64,000 bases of DNA from Candidatus Accumulibacter appositus (GTDB lineage: Bacteria > Pseudomonadota > Gammaproteobacteria > Burkholderiales > Rhodocyclaceae). The position numbers and the translations under genes are program-made. This document shows positions 45,890 to 54,517 of the stretch, piece after piece. Numbering within the stretch: the stretch's first letter is position 1; every line of letters begins with the position of its first letter. The stretch spans positions 49,922 through 113,921 of the forward strand of contig JEMX01000007.1 in the NCBI GenBank assembly GCA_000585055.1, in the 5' to 3' direction. Under the pieces are notes generated by a model. The model was given only the letters and a program-made list of their open reading frames with translations. It ran no database searches and was not told where the DNA came from.

Positions 45890-46415
45890 GCTTGCTAGGG
45901 CAGTTGCCTGGCAAGGCCGCCAGGCTCGCGAAGCGCCTGGACGATGCGCGTACGCTTACCTTCAGGCAATGCGCCGAGCAGTACATCGAAAAGCACCGGG
46001 CGAGCTGGATAATAGGCTCGCTCCTCCCTCTAGGGTGGCAAAGGTCGTGCCTCATCCAGCCCTGCCCTATACGGACATGCCGGCATTCATGGTGGAACTG
46101 CGGAAACAGGGCGGCATGGACGCGCGCGCCGTCGAGTTCGCCATTCTGACCTCCGCCCGCTCGGGCGAGGTCCGCGGCGCCACCTGGGGAGAGGTCAAGC
46201 TGGACCTGGCGCTATGGGTGATCCCCGCCGGGCGAATGAAAGCAGAGAAGGAACATCGCGTTCCCCTATCCAGCAGCGCAATCGCTCTACTCAGAGAACT
46301 GCCGCCCCTGGGAGATGGGGATTTTCCTGGAGCCAGAGAAGGCAAACCCCTGTCTGACATGAGCCTGACCGCGTACAGCCCGCTGCACAACAAGATGGAC
46401 GAGTCATTGCGGTGA
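45890..46415 (+). pseudogene. Middle-part remnant of a P4-type tyrosine integrase
   Basis: The first piece reads LPGKAARLAKRLDDARTLTF, then RQCAEQYIEKHRASW; a deletion and frameshift near 46030 lead to LPYTDMPAFMVELRKQGG, then FAILTSARSGEVRGATWGEV and WVIPAGRMKAEKEHRVPLS. This is the core of P4-family integrases up to FPGAREGKPLSDMSLTA. There the homology stops, so the catalytic HxxR...Y part is missing. Not functional. Confidence 0.82.
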
Positions 46416-46424
46416 AAGGCCTTG

Positions 46425-46649
46425 CTAACGCGACGCCCGATGGCACTCGAGGGACCCAAGTGGTTCCGGCCGCCTCGCCTGGAACTGTTCGCTGATCCCT
46501 GCCTGAATCTCAGCCTCGAGCCATCCGGACGAGCGCCCGAGCTTTATCTGTTTGGGAAATTCGCCCCTCTTGATTTTTTCGTAAATCGACGATCGGCCAA
46601 GCCCTACCATGGCCTTGACCTGGGGAAGACGCACCAAGCGTTGATTCAT
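46425..46649 (-). CDS. AlpA-family excisionase/regulator
   Basis: 74 residues. LVRLPQVKAMVGLGRSSIYE and KIKRGEFPKQIKLGRSSGWLEAEI form the MerR-like winged helix typical of AlpA. ATG 46649 has GAGG 9 bases upstream. AlpA genes sit beside P4-type integrases, and here a dead integrase follows tail-to-tail. The small gene seems intact, unlike its surroundings. Confidence 0.8.
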   Translation of the reverse strand: MNQRLVRLPQVKAMVGLGRSSIYEKIKRGEFPKQIKLGRSSGWLEAEIQAGISEQFQARRPEPLGSLECHRASR

Positions 46650-46755
46650 GGCATCACCTCGCGTTTCACCTGACGGATGGAATCTGTCCCGGGCGATAGA
46701 TCCCACGCAGCGACTTTAGTAGGTCGACGAGAGGATCGCCGTGCCGAAATGCGAA

Positions 46756-46803
46756 CTTTTCGAGCGCTGTTCGCAAGCCCAGGGACACTGGCGGTGATTG
46801 GTG
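46756..46803 (+). repeat. 48-bp repeat, right copy
   Basis: Same-orientation partner of 34387-34434, starting CTTTTCGAGCG and ending CACTGGCGGTGATTGGT. Confidence 0.75.
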
Positions 46804-47183
46804 GAGGGCAATTGCCTTGCGAGAGATGTGGTGGATCGAGCAGCGATGTCGTTTGCGGCTGCATTTCTCAGACCAACGCCCACGGTTACCAGGCCGACCA
46901 GGTGTCGAGAGTCGCTTGACCGGGGAACGGCCGTCGTCGTGAACCAGAGGGCATCGCGCACTGCATCGTCTGGCACGAACACACCGGCGAGCTAAGGTTG
47001 CAGCGGCTTCTGCGACTACTGGCGGGAGTGAGTCAGCCAGCTCTGGGTTGGCCTGAACCAAGCGCACGCCCGGGTAAGTGGCTGTTGCAGAAGGCCTGCC
47101 TGGCCGAAATCGCACGCAACGCTTGGGGAACGGAGTCGTGACGTCACGAGGCCTGAGCCCACAATTGTCGCGAATGGATTTAG

Positions 47184-47197
47184 AATGTGACCACATT
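47184..47197. promoter_or_regulatory. Likely antitoxin operator
   Basis: AATGTG-AC-CACATT is a perfect 6+6 inverted repeat, 18 bases upstream of the antitoxin start, as expected for an autoregulated toxin-antitoxin operon. Confidence 0.6.
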
Positions 47198-47215
47198 AGC
47201 GCACGAGGAACGACC

Positions 47216-47482
47216 ATGCCCATCGCCATTCGCGAACTCAAAGCCAGCCTCTCGCGCGTACTGCATCGCGCGCAGGCGGGCGAAGTCATCGAAGTCACCT
47301 CCCATAACAAGACGATCGCCCGCATCGTCGGCATTCCGCCGCAGGCGGACGAAGGGCTCCGCGGCCTGATCGCCAGCGGTGGCTTGTCGTGGAGTGGCAG
47401 CAAGCCACAGCTGCAGTCCCCCGTTGAAATGGTCGCGGGTGGAACGGCCGTCAGCCGGATCGTGCTGGCGGATCGCGGTTGA
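47216..47482 (+). CDS. Phd/VapB-type antitoxin
   Basis: 88 residues. The N-terminal Phd/YefM fold is clear: IAIRELKASLSRVLHRAQAG, VIEVTSHNKTIARIVG. The C-terminal half is a flexible toxin-binding tail with little structure. ATG 47216 has GAGGA 6 bases upstream. It overlaps the PIN toxin start (TTGA). Probably a live module, since both genes are intact. Confidence 0.87.
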   Translation: MPIAIRELKASLSRVLHRAQAGEVIEVTSHNKTIARIVGIPPQADEGLRGLIASGGLSWSGSKPQLQSPVEMVAGGTAVSRIVLADRG

Positions 47483-47910
47483 TTCTCTTCTGCGACACCT
47501 CGGCGCTGGTCAAGCTGTACGTCAGAGAAGAGGCCAGCGAACGCATGGTGGCGCTTGCCGGGTCGGCCGCTACCATCGCCGTGTGCCGCCTGGCCTGGGC
47601 TGAAGCGATGGCGGCGCTGGCACGCCGCGCGCGTGAGAACCCGGCCGATGCCGAACTGATCACGGGCATCCGAACCCGTATGCGCAGCGACTGGCCCCAC
47701 TATGCGCTTGTCGAGGTCACGCAGTCCCTGGTGGAACTCGCCGGTGAGTATGCCGACACCTTTGCCCTGCGCGGCTACGACAGCGTTCAACTCGCCGCCG
47801 CGCGCATTTTGCAGGAAGCAACTGACGAAGAGTTCCACTTCGCCGTTTTCGATACCCGGCTGGAGAAGTCCGCCAGGGTGCTGGGCATGCGTACCCTGGC
47901 CAGCGGCTGA
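47479..47910 (+). CDS. VapC-type PIN-domain toxin
   Basis: 143 residues, a predicted metal-dependent ribonuclease. Acidic site residues are visible: the first Asp in LFCDTSALVKLY, a Glu in CRLAWAEAMAAL, an Asp in LRGYDSVQLAAA and a last Asp in AVFDTRL. The start is TTG 47479, coupled to the antitoxin stop. A shortened copy of this gene lies at 34.5 kb. Confidence 0.88.
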   Translation: MILFCDTSALVKLYVREEASERMVALAGSAATIAVCRLAWAEAMAALARRARENPADAELITGIRTRMRSDWPHYALVEVTQSLVELAGEYADTFALRGYDSVQLAAARILQEATDEEFHFAVFDTRLEKSARVLGMRTLASG

Positions 47911-47920
47911 CAGGGCGAGT

Positions 47921-48235
47921 TCAAGCGTGGCGCTCGCGCAAGCAGCCCGCCAACGCCGCCGCGTCGATCTGGCCAGCCGCGACGGCGAGCAAAGTCAGTG
48001 TGGCATCGGCCCGGCCGGCCACGAGGCGTAAGCCGTTGAGCGCCAGAAACAGGACGACCACCGGAAAACCGACGCGCTTGTTGCCGTCGACGAACGAGTG
48101 GCTTCGCGCCAGAGCGACTGCCTAGGCTCCGGCCAGGTCGGCTAGATCCGGTTAGCGATGGAGCGCAAGTTTCAGTGGCCAGGCGAGTGCCGAGTCGAGC
48201 AGACTTTCCTCACGCAAACTGCTGGGCGCGCCGGC
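47921..48235 (-). pseudogene. Dead Doc/Fic toxin gene
   Basis: Continuous minus-strand homology: GAPSSLREESLLDSALAWPL, then PDLADLAGA, AVALARSHSFVDGNKRVGF (Fic motif HxFxDGNKR, with Ser for Pro) and LFLALNGLRL. Two in-frame nonsense codons interrupt it: TAA at 48154-48152 and TAG at 48124-48122. The 5' end is cut off at the junction with the traG fragment. Confidence 0.82.
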
Positions 48236-48990
48236 GGTATCGGCATGATCGTCAGCGCTGCAGTCCTGCGCCTGCTCGGCCTGGCTGTCACCAAGATGGT
48301 TCTGGCGAACTCGGCCAAGCGCAACCCCTAGCTGCATGGTTCAGCACGCTGGGCGAACGTGTCGAATATCGAGGCTTCCGGGCTGTTGCCTCGGCCACGT
48401 AGCTTCTGGCAGCTCCTCTCCGGGAAGGCGCTGCCCACCAGCGCTGGCGTCTATGTCGGCGCTTGGCTGGACAAGCAGGGCAATTAGCGTTACCTGCGCC
48501 ACAACGGCCCGGAGCACGTCTTGTGCTACGCGCCGACCCGTTCCGGCAAGGGTGTCGGCCTGGTCATGCCGACTGTTCTTTCCTGGGGAGAGAGCGCCGT
48601 CATCACCGATCCCAAAGGCGAGCTCTGGTCATTGACCGCCAGATGGCGCAAGCAACACGCGCACAACAAGGTGCTGCGCTTCGAGCCAGCCTCCGCCAAT
48701 GGCCGTGTTTGTTGGAACCCGCTGGACGAAATCCGCACGGGTACCGAAAACGAGGTTGGCGACGTGCAGAACCTGGCGACCCTGATCGTTGATCCAGACG
48801 GCAAGGGCCTTGAATCGCATTGGCAGAAAACCGGACAGGCATTGCTCGTCGGCGTGATCCTGCATGCGCTCTACAAGGCCAGGAACGAGGGAATGGCGGC
48901 GACCCTGCCGGCCGTCGATGCTCTGCTGGCCGATCCAAAGCGACACGGCGTCATTTTGCGGAGAGAACCCTTTTTGCTCACGACACAGCA
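48229..48990 (+). pseudogene. Dead traG/virD4 coupling-protein fragment
   Basis: One frame reads a membrane-like segment, LHGSARWANVSNIEASGLLP, GVYVGAWLDKQGN, YLRHNGPEHVLCYAPTRSGKG (Walker A in the last part), VITDPKGELW, WNPLDEIRTGTENEVGDVQN and HWQKTGQALLVGVILHALYK. TAG codons at 48329-48331 and 48485-48487 break it, and both ends of the gene are missing. It is the type IV coupling ATPase of a conjugative element of the Tn4371/IncP kind. Confidence 0.85.
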
Positions 48991-49125
48991 CCGAAGGAAT
49001 TCCTCGCTTTTGTCGGCGGTCTTTATGGCAGTGAGTCGTCCCTGCTTCTACCAAAGCTATCGCTTTGCACATCTGGTGTTCTCGATCTAGTCGCCGCCAA
49101 AGGGCGAGTCTTGAGAACGTCTGCC

Positions 49126-49647
49126 CTAGCGTGCTTTGTTGTCCGTTTTCCGAGGGGAAAGAGCGGTTGCCAGGGGCAGGAACAGCGTCAGCGGAGAGTC
49201 GGGCAAGGCGATAAATCCATGATGTCGGTAGAAGGTCTCTGCAGCCTCGTCCTTGGCGTCTACCATCAGGGCATAAGCGGCGATCCCCGAGCGGGCGGCA
49301 CGGTCGAGCGCGTCGGCCAGTAACGCACCGCCTAGACCTTGCCCCTTGAAACCCTGATCGACGGCCAAGCGGCCCATGCGTACCGCTGGCACGGTCGGGT
49401 AGCGCAGCAGCTTCTTGGCGGTACTGGCCGGAAGATCGGCGAGCAACAGGCTTGCCGACGCCAAGGTGTAGTAGCCCGCAATGCGTTGCCCCTCAGCCAA
49501 GGCGACAAAACAGGCGGCAACGCGTCGGCGAACATCCTGAGTGACGTGTTCCCGCAAGTAGCGGTCTAGCGGCTCGGAAGCACTGTTGAATGTCGTTCGG
49601 TCAGGTGTCGCATCGAGCGGCGCGAGTTGGAACGGCGCGCGGCTCAC
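49126..49647 (-). CDS. GNAT acetyltransferase toxin (TacT-like)
   Basis: 173 residues. N-terminal FNSASEPLDRYLREHVTQD is typical of toxin GNATs; VAACFVALAEGQRIAGYYTL, the acetyl-CoA loop DQGFKGQGLGGALL and the late tyrosine in FYRHHGF complete the fold. Such enzymes acetylate aminoacyl-tRNA. It overlaps the DUF1778 antitoxin by 4 bases, the usual TacA-TacT order. Confidence 0.9.
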   Translation of the reverse strand: MSRAPFQLAPLDATPDRTTFNSASEPLDRYLREHVTQDVRRRVAACFVALAEGQRIAGYYTLASASLLLADLPASTAKKLLRYPTVPAVRMGRLAVDQGFKGQGLGGALLADALDRAARSGIAAYALMVDAKDEAAETFYRHHGFIALPDSPLTLFLPLATALSPRKTDNKAR

Positions 49648-49925
49648 TCCGCACGCAACAACTGGTTACGACGAGCGAAAGCACGTTCCAAGGCCGGTGA
49701 CGGCTGAGGCGGCGACAGCAGCGCCTGAGCAAAGCACTCCTGATCGGCCATGGACAGGCGGATGACTTCGGCTTGCTCGATGGCGCGTTGTGCTGCGTCT
49801 TGGACGGCGGTGATCACGAAGTCGGTCATGGTCCGCCCCTGAAGTTCAGCGGCGCGCTTGAGCATCGAATGCAGATCGGTGCTGATCCGGGCTTCGAGGC
49901 GGGCGGTAGAAATGGCTGCGGGCAT
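49644..49925 (-). CDS. DUF1778 (TacA-like) antitoxin
   Basis: 93 residues from ATG 49925, which follows AGGAGG. N-terminal ribbon-helix-helix: TARLEARISTDLHSMLKRAA, MTDFVITAVQDAAQRAIEQ. The C-terminal tail (MADQECFAQALLSPP) is the toxin-neutralising part. Upstream is a palindromic operator over the promoter. Confidence 0.9.
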   Translation of the reverse strand: MPAAISTARLEARISTDLHSMLKRAAELQGRTMTDFVITAVQDAAQRAIEQAEVIRLSMADQECFAQALLSPPQPSPALERAFARRNQLLRAE

Positions 49926-49946
49926 AGTCTTGTCCTCCTGACGAGA

Positions 49947-49975
49947 GTCGTACGGCACCCAGCCGTACGCGTCAA
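49947..49975 (-). promoter_or_regulatory. Promoter/operator of the GNAT toxin module
   Basis: On the minus strand, TTGACG, 17 bases, TACGAC forms a sigma-70 promoter. An inverted repeat CGTACGGC-N5-GCCGTACG (49949-49969) fills the spacer and overlaps the -10 element, and another CGTACG lies just upstream (49987-49992), consistent with repression by the RHH antitoxin. Confidence 0.65.
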
Positions 49976-49992
49976 TGTCACCTTGGCGTACG

Positions 49993-50514
49993 ATTTTTCC
50001 CGTTTTCTGAGGCGACCCCTTCTAGCCGAAAATTGCTCTGGCCTTAAAAACCGTCGGTGGAACGTTGCTGGCCTTGCGCCAAGGTGTCAGCGTCATCAAT
50101 GCGAACAACGCGAGGCGGTTGTCGCCGCAACGGCAAAGGTCGGAGAACGATTCCTGGATTGCGAGAATCGGCGCGGACCCAGCGCACCTTCTACGTGGTC
50201 CGGGATCTGAACGCAGTGGCCGGTTCAACGACGCAAGAAGCGCAGCGTTTGCGGAAAGCCTCGATCACCTGGCTTGGCATTGCCCTCTGCCGGTATCGTT
50301 ACAGGACGAAAGCCGGCCGCTCGGCTCGGCCATCTCGCAGACCTCGCCACCCGAGTCACTCTGCTCGGCAAGGTACAGACGCAGCCTCGGCCTCTGGCGT
50401 TCCCCCTTGGGGGACAACTCATTGGCGCATCTTTTTTGTGGGTTGTTTTGTGGGTCTGATTGCTTAAAAATATTTATTATTTATATTTTTCATACGCTTA
50501 AGCAAACATGCCGG
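49993..50514. other. Gene-free stretch bordering tRNA-Ser
   Basis: About 520 bases in which I can support no gene. The last 70 bases are AT-rich, unlike the rest of the window, and abut the 3' end of tRNA-Ser, as integration boundaries often do. I found no second copy of the tRNA 3' end to serve as the other attachment site. Confidence 0.5.
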
Positions 50515-50599
50515 CGGAAGCGGTGAGATTCGAACTCACGGACGGTTGCCCGTCGCTAGTTTTCAAGACTAGTGCAATCGACCACTCTGCCACGCTTCC
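50515..50599 (-). tRNA. tRNA-Ser (UGA)
   Basis: Acceptor stem GGAAGCG/CGCTTCC, anticodon stem CTAGT/ACTAG with loop CTTGAAA (anticodon TGA at 50565-50563), a long variable arm (GACGG...CCGTC), and T arm GTGAG-TTCGAAT-CTCAC. The long variable arm and anticodon define serine. CCA is not encoded. Confidence 0.95.
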
Positions 50600-50815
50600 T
50601 GCGAGCCCAGCGGTGGTATTTGCAGCCTGCCGCAGGCGGGGCGAATGATAGCACGGCGTTGCGGCCAGGAAGCGCCACCGTGCTTCTGTCGACAGTCTTT
50701 GCCAGCCGGAACGAACGAGCGGCAAAGGCGGATAGTGATTGAAACTTTTCGCTTATTTGGCTAGTCTCAGCGCCGCATACCTGATTCGCCATTCCATCAA
50801 CAGGAGGAAAAATCC

Positions 50816-51508
50816 ATGCAACCCCAGTTTCAGATGACAGGCCAGGCCACTCGCGAGGTGTCGGTGCAGCAGAACCGGGTTCTGCGCAATACCTTCATGC
50901 TGCTCGCGGTGAGCATGGTGCCAACTGTCCTCGGTGCCTTGGCCGGCATACAGATGCAGTTCACCTTCATGTCCGGCAGCCCGATGATGTCCTTGCTGCT
51001 TTTCCTGGGTATTGCCTTCGGCTTCATGTGGGGCATCGAGCGTACCAAGAACAGCGGCATGGGAGTCGTGTTGCTGCTCGGCTTTACGTTCTTCATGGGG
51101 CTGATGCTGTCGCGCATCCTGCAGGTGGCGCTCGGCTTCAGTAATGGCGGTCCGCTGATCGCCATGGCCGCAGGCGGTACCGGCGCGATCTTCTTCTCGC
51201 TGGCGGCAGTCGCTACGATCACCAAGAAGGATTTCAGCTTCATGGGCCGGTTTCTGTTCATCGGCATGATCGTCGTTCTGCTGGCCATAGTAGCCAATAT
51301 CTTCCTCGAGATCCCGGCCTTGTCGCTGACCATCTCGGCGGTTGCGGTACTGGTCTTTTCGGCCTACATCCTCTATGACATCAGCCGTATCGTGAATGGC
51401 GGCGAGACCAACTACATCTCGGCGACCCTGTCGGTCTACCTGAGCATTTACAACGTCTTCGTCAGCCTGCTGAACCTGCTGCTGATGCTGAGCGGCGAAC
51501 GCGACTGA
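50816..51508 (+). CDS. Bax inhibitor-1 (YccA/YbhL) family membrane protein
   Basis: 230 residues, seven hydrophobic helices. NRVLRNTFMLLAVSMVPTVL starts the fold; FFSLAAVATITKKDFSFMGRFL and the C-terminal YDISRIVNGGETNYISATLSVYLSIYN hold the conserved aspartates of the BI-1/TMBIM channel. Of the two E. coli relatives it resembles YccA, which modulates FtsH. AGGAGGAAAAATCC precedes the ATG. Monocistronic, with a strong terminator. Confidence 0.92.
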   Translation: MQPQFQMTGQATREVSVQQNRVLRNTFMLLAVSMVPTVLGALAGIQMQFTFMSGSPMMSLLLFLGIAFGFMWGIERTKNSGMGVVLLLGFTFFMGLMLSRILQVALGFSNGGPLIAMAAGGTGAIFFSLAAVATITKKDFSFMGRFLFIGMIVVLLAIVANIFLEIPALSLTISAVAVLVFSAYILYDISRIVNGGETNYISATLSVYLSIYNVFVSLLNLLLMLSGERD

Positions 51509-51522
51509 CCGGCTACAGCACA

Positions 51523-51550
51523 GAGGGCGGCTGCGGCCGCCCTTTTCTCG
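51523..51550 (+). terminator. Rho-independent terminator of the BI-1 gene
   Basis: GGGCGGC, TGCG, GCCGCCC (51525-51542) followed by TTTTCTCGTTT, 15 bases after the stop. The remaining part of the gap to 51883 shows nothing I can name. Confidence 0.85.
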
Positions 51551-51883
51551 TTTACCCGCGATTTGTTGCCCGCTTTTTTTCCCACTCCGGCTGGCTATCC
51601 GCGACCAACTTCTGGGCGCTCCTGGGCGTTGGCGGGGCTTGAGTATTGAGCGGGAAAGCTGGCCGCGAGCGGCCGCCTGCAATTACGTGGCGGCTTCGGG
51701 CGATAATGCCGGCTTGCCTGTTCACTCCATGCACAGTTCGTCGCCCGCAACAACGAGCCCTGAATTCTGAATAGCCAAGGGTGGCCCGGCGCGCGCCATG
51801 CGTCCCGCCAAGTGAAACCGATTCTCTCCTGTCGGGTCTATCCCGGCTTATCCGCCAAAACCTGACCACTCCCTGGAAGCCCG

Positions 51884-52906
51884 ATGGATCCCTTGACTCA
51901 TGCCCTGCTCGGCGCCACCGCCGCGCAAGTCACGCTTGGCCCGCGCCTTGGTCGCCAGGCATGGCTGCTCGGCGCCGTCGGTGGCGTGCTCCCCGACGCC
52001 GACATCCTGATCCGAAGTTCGGCAGACCCCTTGCTGGCGATTCAGTACCATCGCCACTTTACGCACGCGCTGGCCTTCATTCCGGTCGGTGGCATATTTG
52101 CCGCCTTGCCCTGGCTGGCACGCGCACGATATCGCCCGAACTGGCGGCCAATCGTGGCGGCCACGACCATCGGCTACGCCACTCATGCCGTGCTCGACGC
52201 CTGCACCAACTATGGCACGCACCTGCTGTGGCCGTTTTCGCCGCAGCGCGTCGCCTGGCATTGGATCACGACGATTGGCCCGCTGCTGACGCTGATGCTG
52301 CTCGTCGGCCTGGTCTTTGCGGTTCGCCGGGGCTCACGATTTCCCGCGGCGGTGGCGCTGGCGCTCAGCCTCGCCTATGTGGGGACGGCTGCCTGGCAGC
52401 GTGAGCGCGCGCTTGACATGCAGGTCCGGATCGCCGCCGCCCGTGGCCATCCACTCGATCGCGCCGAGATGTTTCCGACGGTCGGCAATCCACTGCTTTG
52501 GCGATCAGTCTATCAATCAGGCGAAACGCTATACACCGACCGCTTGCGGGTCGTGAGTAGCGCCGCGACGAGCTGGAAGCAAGGCAGTACGGTCGAGCTG
52601 CTGCTGGAAAAGGATCTGCCACCCTTGGCGCTGGCCGATGAACGCGTTCGTCGCGACTATGCCCGCTTCAGCTATTTTTCAGCCGGCTGGGTCGCGCGCG
52701 CCACGGCCGACCCGAGCGTGATCGGCGACGCGCGCTACTCGCTGCGTACCGACGGTTTCGAGCCGATCTGGGGAGTCCGCTTCCACCCTGGCACGGCAAG
52801 GCCCACCGAGTGGGTCGATCGGACGATCAAGAACCGCGTGCCAATCAGCGAGCTGTGGCGCGAGTTAAAGGGTACGGCAGCCGGTTACGGCGCGCTTCCC
52901 GGCTGA
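51884..52906 (+). CDS. DUF457/YdjM-type membrane-bound metal-dependent hydrolase
   Basis: 340 residues. The N-terminal half is membrane-embedded and has the family's metal-site motifs: MDPLTHALLGA, LPDADILI, HRHFTHALAF and ATHAVLDACTNYGTHLLWPFS. The C-terminal 140 residues are soluble and beta-rich (LYTDRLRVVSS, FSYFSAGWVARA), an extension beyond YdjM itself. Substrate unknown. ATG 51884 begins the conserved MDPLTH. Confidence 0.85.
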   Translation: MDPLTHALLGATAAQVTLGPRLGRQAWLLGAVGGVLPDADILIRSSADPLLAIQYHRHFTHALAFIPVGGIFAALPWLARARYRPNWRPIVAATTIGYATHAVLDACTNYGTHLLWPFSPQRVAWHWITTIGPLLTLMLLVGLVFAVRRGSRFPAAVALALSLAYVGTAAWQRERALDMQVRIAAARGHPLDRAEMFPTVGNPLLWRSVYQSGETLYTDRLRVVSSAATSWKQGSTVELLLEKDLPPLALADERVRRDYARFSYFSAGWVARATADPSVIGDARYSLRTDGFEPIWGVRFHPGTARPTEWVDRTIKNRVPISELWRELKGTAAGYGALPG

Positions 52907-52918
52907 GCTGGCCGCAGT

Positions 52919-52947
52919 CTTTGCCAGTCGGAAGCTGACTGGCAAAG
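52919..52947. repeat. 11-bp hairpin related to 50697-50728
   Basis: CTTTGCCAGTC, loop of 7, GACTGGCAAAG: a perfect 11-bp stem 12 bases after the DUF457 stop. The string CAGTCTTTGCCAG and a CGGAA close behind also occur at 50692-50710, where CTTTGCC/GGCAAAG again pair. Without a T run it is a weak terminator at best. Confidence 0.5.
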
Positions 52948-53071
52948 AGGCCTGCAGCGTGTGTAGTCTTGGCGGCGGAACCGCTTTGGTGGTCAAAACA
53001 GGCGATCGGCCCTGTTCATGTTCCCCCGAGCTGCCGTAGCTGCTGCCTACCCTGATCACTCCTTGGCGGAC

Positions 53072-53896
53072 TCACCGCCTGCATCGCGTGCTCGCGCCCA
53101 GTGCCAGCAAGCTCAAACCCAGCAGGGCAAGGGTCGCCGGTTCGGGGACCTTGATAAACAGACTATTCCAGGCGTTCCAGCCGCCGTCAGTGCTTCCGGT
53201 CGTCGGATTGATCGGGAAGGGGGCGCTAAACATGCCGGACTCGTTGAAGCGCACGGCCAGCACCTGGGTGATATCGAAGAACTGGTCGCTCCAATAGAAA
53301 TCGAACGGGCCCTGCTCGCGGCCATTCGGGCTGATCCAGAAAGTGTCCCAAACGTTGGCCGGTCCGCTCCGGAACCAACCGCGGGAATTTCCATTGACAT
53401 CGATCAATTCGAGCGACAGGTCCCAGACACCGGGTGGTGGATAAACTGAAAAATGAATCATGCTGCTGCCACTACGCATATCGACCGTACCATTGCCGGT
53501 CGGGTCGAAGCGGTAGTCCCACCAGGCAATGGCGAGATCATTGTTGGTGGGCAGATCCCACGACATGACCAGCGTGTTATCAACGGTGGTGGGCGGCGGC
53601 CCCGTCATGTCGCTCACCCCATCAACGTCGGGCGTCAGCCTTGCGGCCACTACTTGGAAGGGGGGTGGAGGGGGCGGGGAAGGGAACTGGGAACCGTAGA
53701 ACGCCATGGCGGCTTGGGTCAGGGGATCGCCGGCTTGCGAGGCCGTGATATTGCCGGCGTTGATCGCTTGCTGCCACGCGGTGCCGGTGGGGATATTGAC
53801 CAGCACGGTTGCGCTCGCCGTCGCCGACGATAGCATTGCCATTGCGGCAATGAGCAAGCTGCGGCCTTTCCTGATGTGCGTCTGTTTATCGAACAT
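53072..53896 (-). CDS. PEP-CTERM sorting domain protein
   Basis: 274 residues. A basic start and hydrophobic signal (SLLIAAMAMLSSATASA) send it out of the cytoplasm; the C-terminus VPEPATLALLGLSLLALGAS plus RCRR is a full PEP-CTERM tail. A polyproline run (PSPPPPPPF) at about residue 75 separates a helical N-terminal part from a beta-sandwich-like part rich in Trp and Phe. ATG 53896 has GGAGG 8 bases upstream. A sigma-54 element lies about 240 bases upstream. Confidence 0.9.
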   Translation of the reverse strand: MFDKQTHIRKGRSLLIAAMAMLSSATASATVLVNIPTGTAWQQAINAGNITASQAGDPLTQAAMAFYGSQFPSPPPPPPFQVVAARLTPDVDGVSDMTGPPPTTVDNTLVMSWDLPTNNDLAIAWWDYRFDPTGNGTVDMRSGSSMIHFSVYPPPGVWDLSLELIDVNGNSRGWFRSGPANVWDTFWISPNGREQGPFDFYWSDQFFDITQVLAVRFNESGMFSAPFPINPTTGSTDGGWNAWNSLFIKVPEPATLALLGLSLLALGASTRCRR

Positions 53897-54131
53897 GTGT
53901 TCACCCTCCATTGGGTTGGTCACGAAACCACTCAAAGGATCGACTGCTCGTGGCCGAGAAGTAGAGTCGTCAACCGAGCCAGCAAACCGAATCGGTCAAA
54001 TCTGCGAAGCTCAACATGCTGCCAAACAAGCAGTTCTCGTTTCACGGCGCGTTCGTAGGTCACGCTCCTGAGCCAGCCAGCTCGTTCTCGCCTCGCGGCG
54101 ACCCGTCTGCAACGCTAACCGTATCTATTTA

Positions 54132-54149
54132 AAGCAAAAATCAGGCCGT
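54132..54149 (-). promoter_or_regulatory. Sigma-54-type promoter of the 53072-53896 gene
   Basis: Minus strand ACGGCCTGATTTTTGCTT, with GG (54147-54146) and GC (54135-54134) separated by 10 bases. The predicted leader of about 225 bases is long. The remainder of the 621-base divergent gap (53897-54517) shows no gene. Confidence 0.62.
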
Positions 54150-54517
54150 AAATGGAAATTTGCCAAAAATCAATGGGCTAGCTGCGTCCGCAAGCCATAG
54201 GCCTGCTTCCACTACGAAAAAGTGTAAAAAATTCCGACGCTTTTTTCCTGCAAGTGCCCGTTATATCAGCAGCATGGAGAGCTTTCGAGACGGCAAGCGG
54301 CGAACGCAGGCCGGAGTGAAATCGAACAAGAGTCGGCGAGCTGCCCCGGGGCCAGCGGCGGCCGGCCAATGGTCGGCTCGCTTGCCGAGGCGGAATCGGC
54401 GATCGGCTGTGATGCACAGCATCAGCGGTCCTTGCGGAAGGCCGCTTAAATATCTATTCTTCATGCTGGCGGTGAGGATGTGAAAATGAAATCACCTTGA
54501 CTGAGTGTGGAGGCGAA

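Larger units (their letters stand above)
46650..47215. other. Degenerate stretch between alpA and the antitoxin
   Basis: 566 bases without a supported gene. The minus-strand frame just upstream of alpA (LLKSLRGIYRPGQIPSV) has a coding look but I cannot place it. The only identifiable parts are the 48-bp repeat and the antitoxin operator. Confidence 0.45.

Noticed and set aside
45757..45890. Search for a copy of the tRNA-Ser 3' end as the far attachment site
   Set aside because: No match to the GTGAGATTCGAACTCA region was found here or near the left debris.
46666..47838. Minus-strand open frame of 390 codons over the antitoxin-toxin region
   Set aside because: Overlaps two genes with clear domains on the other strand; only its last part, near alpA, has a coding look that I could not assign.
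54160..54483. 107-codon open frame upstream of the BamE-like gene
   Set aside because: No ribosome site, no hydrophobic or domain pattern, and it overlaps the end of a divergent leader.
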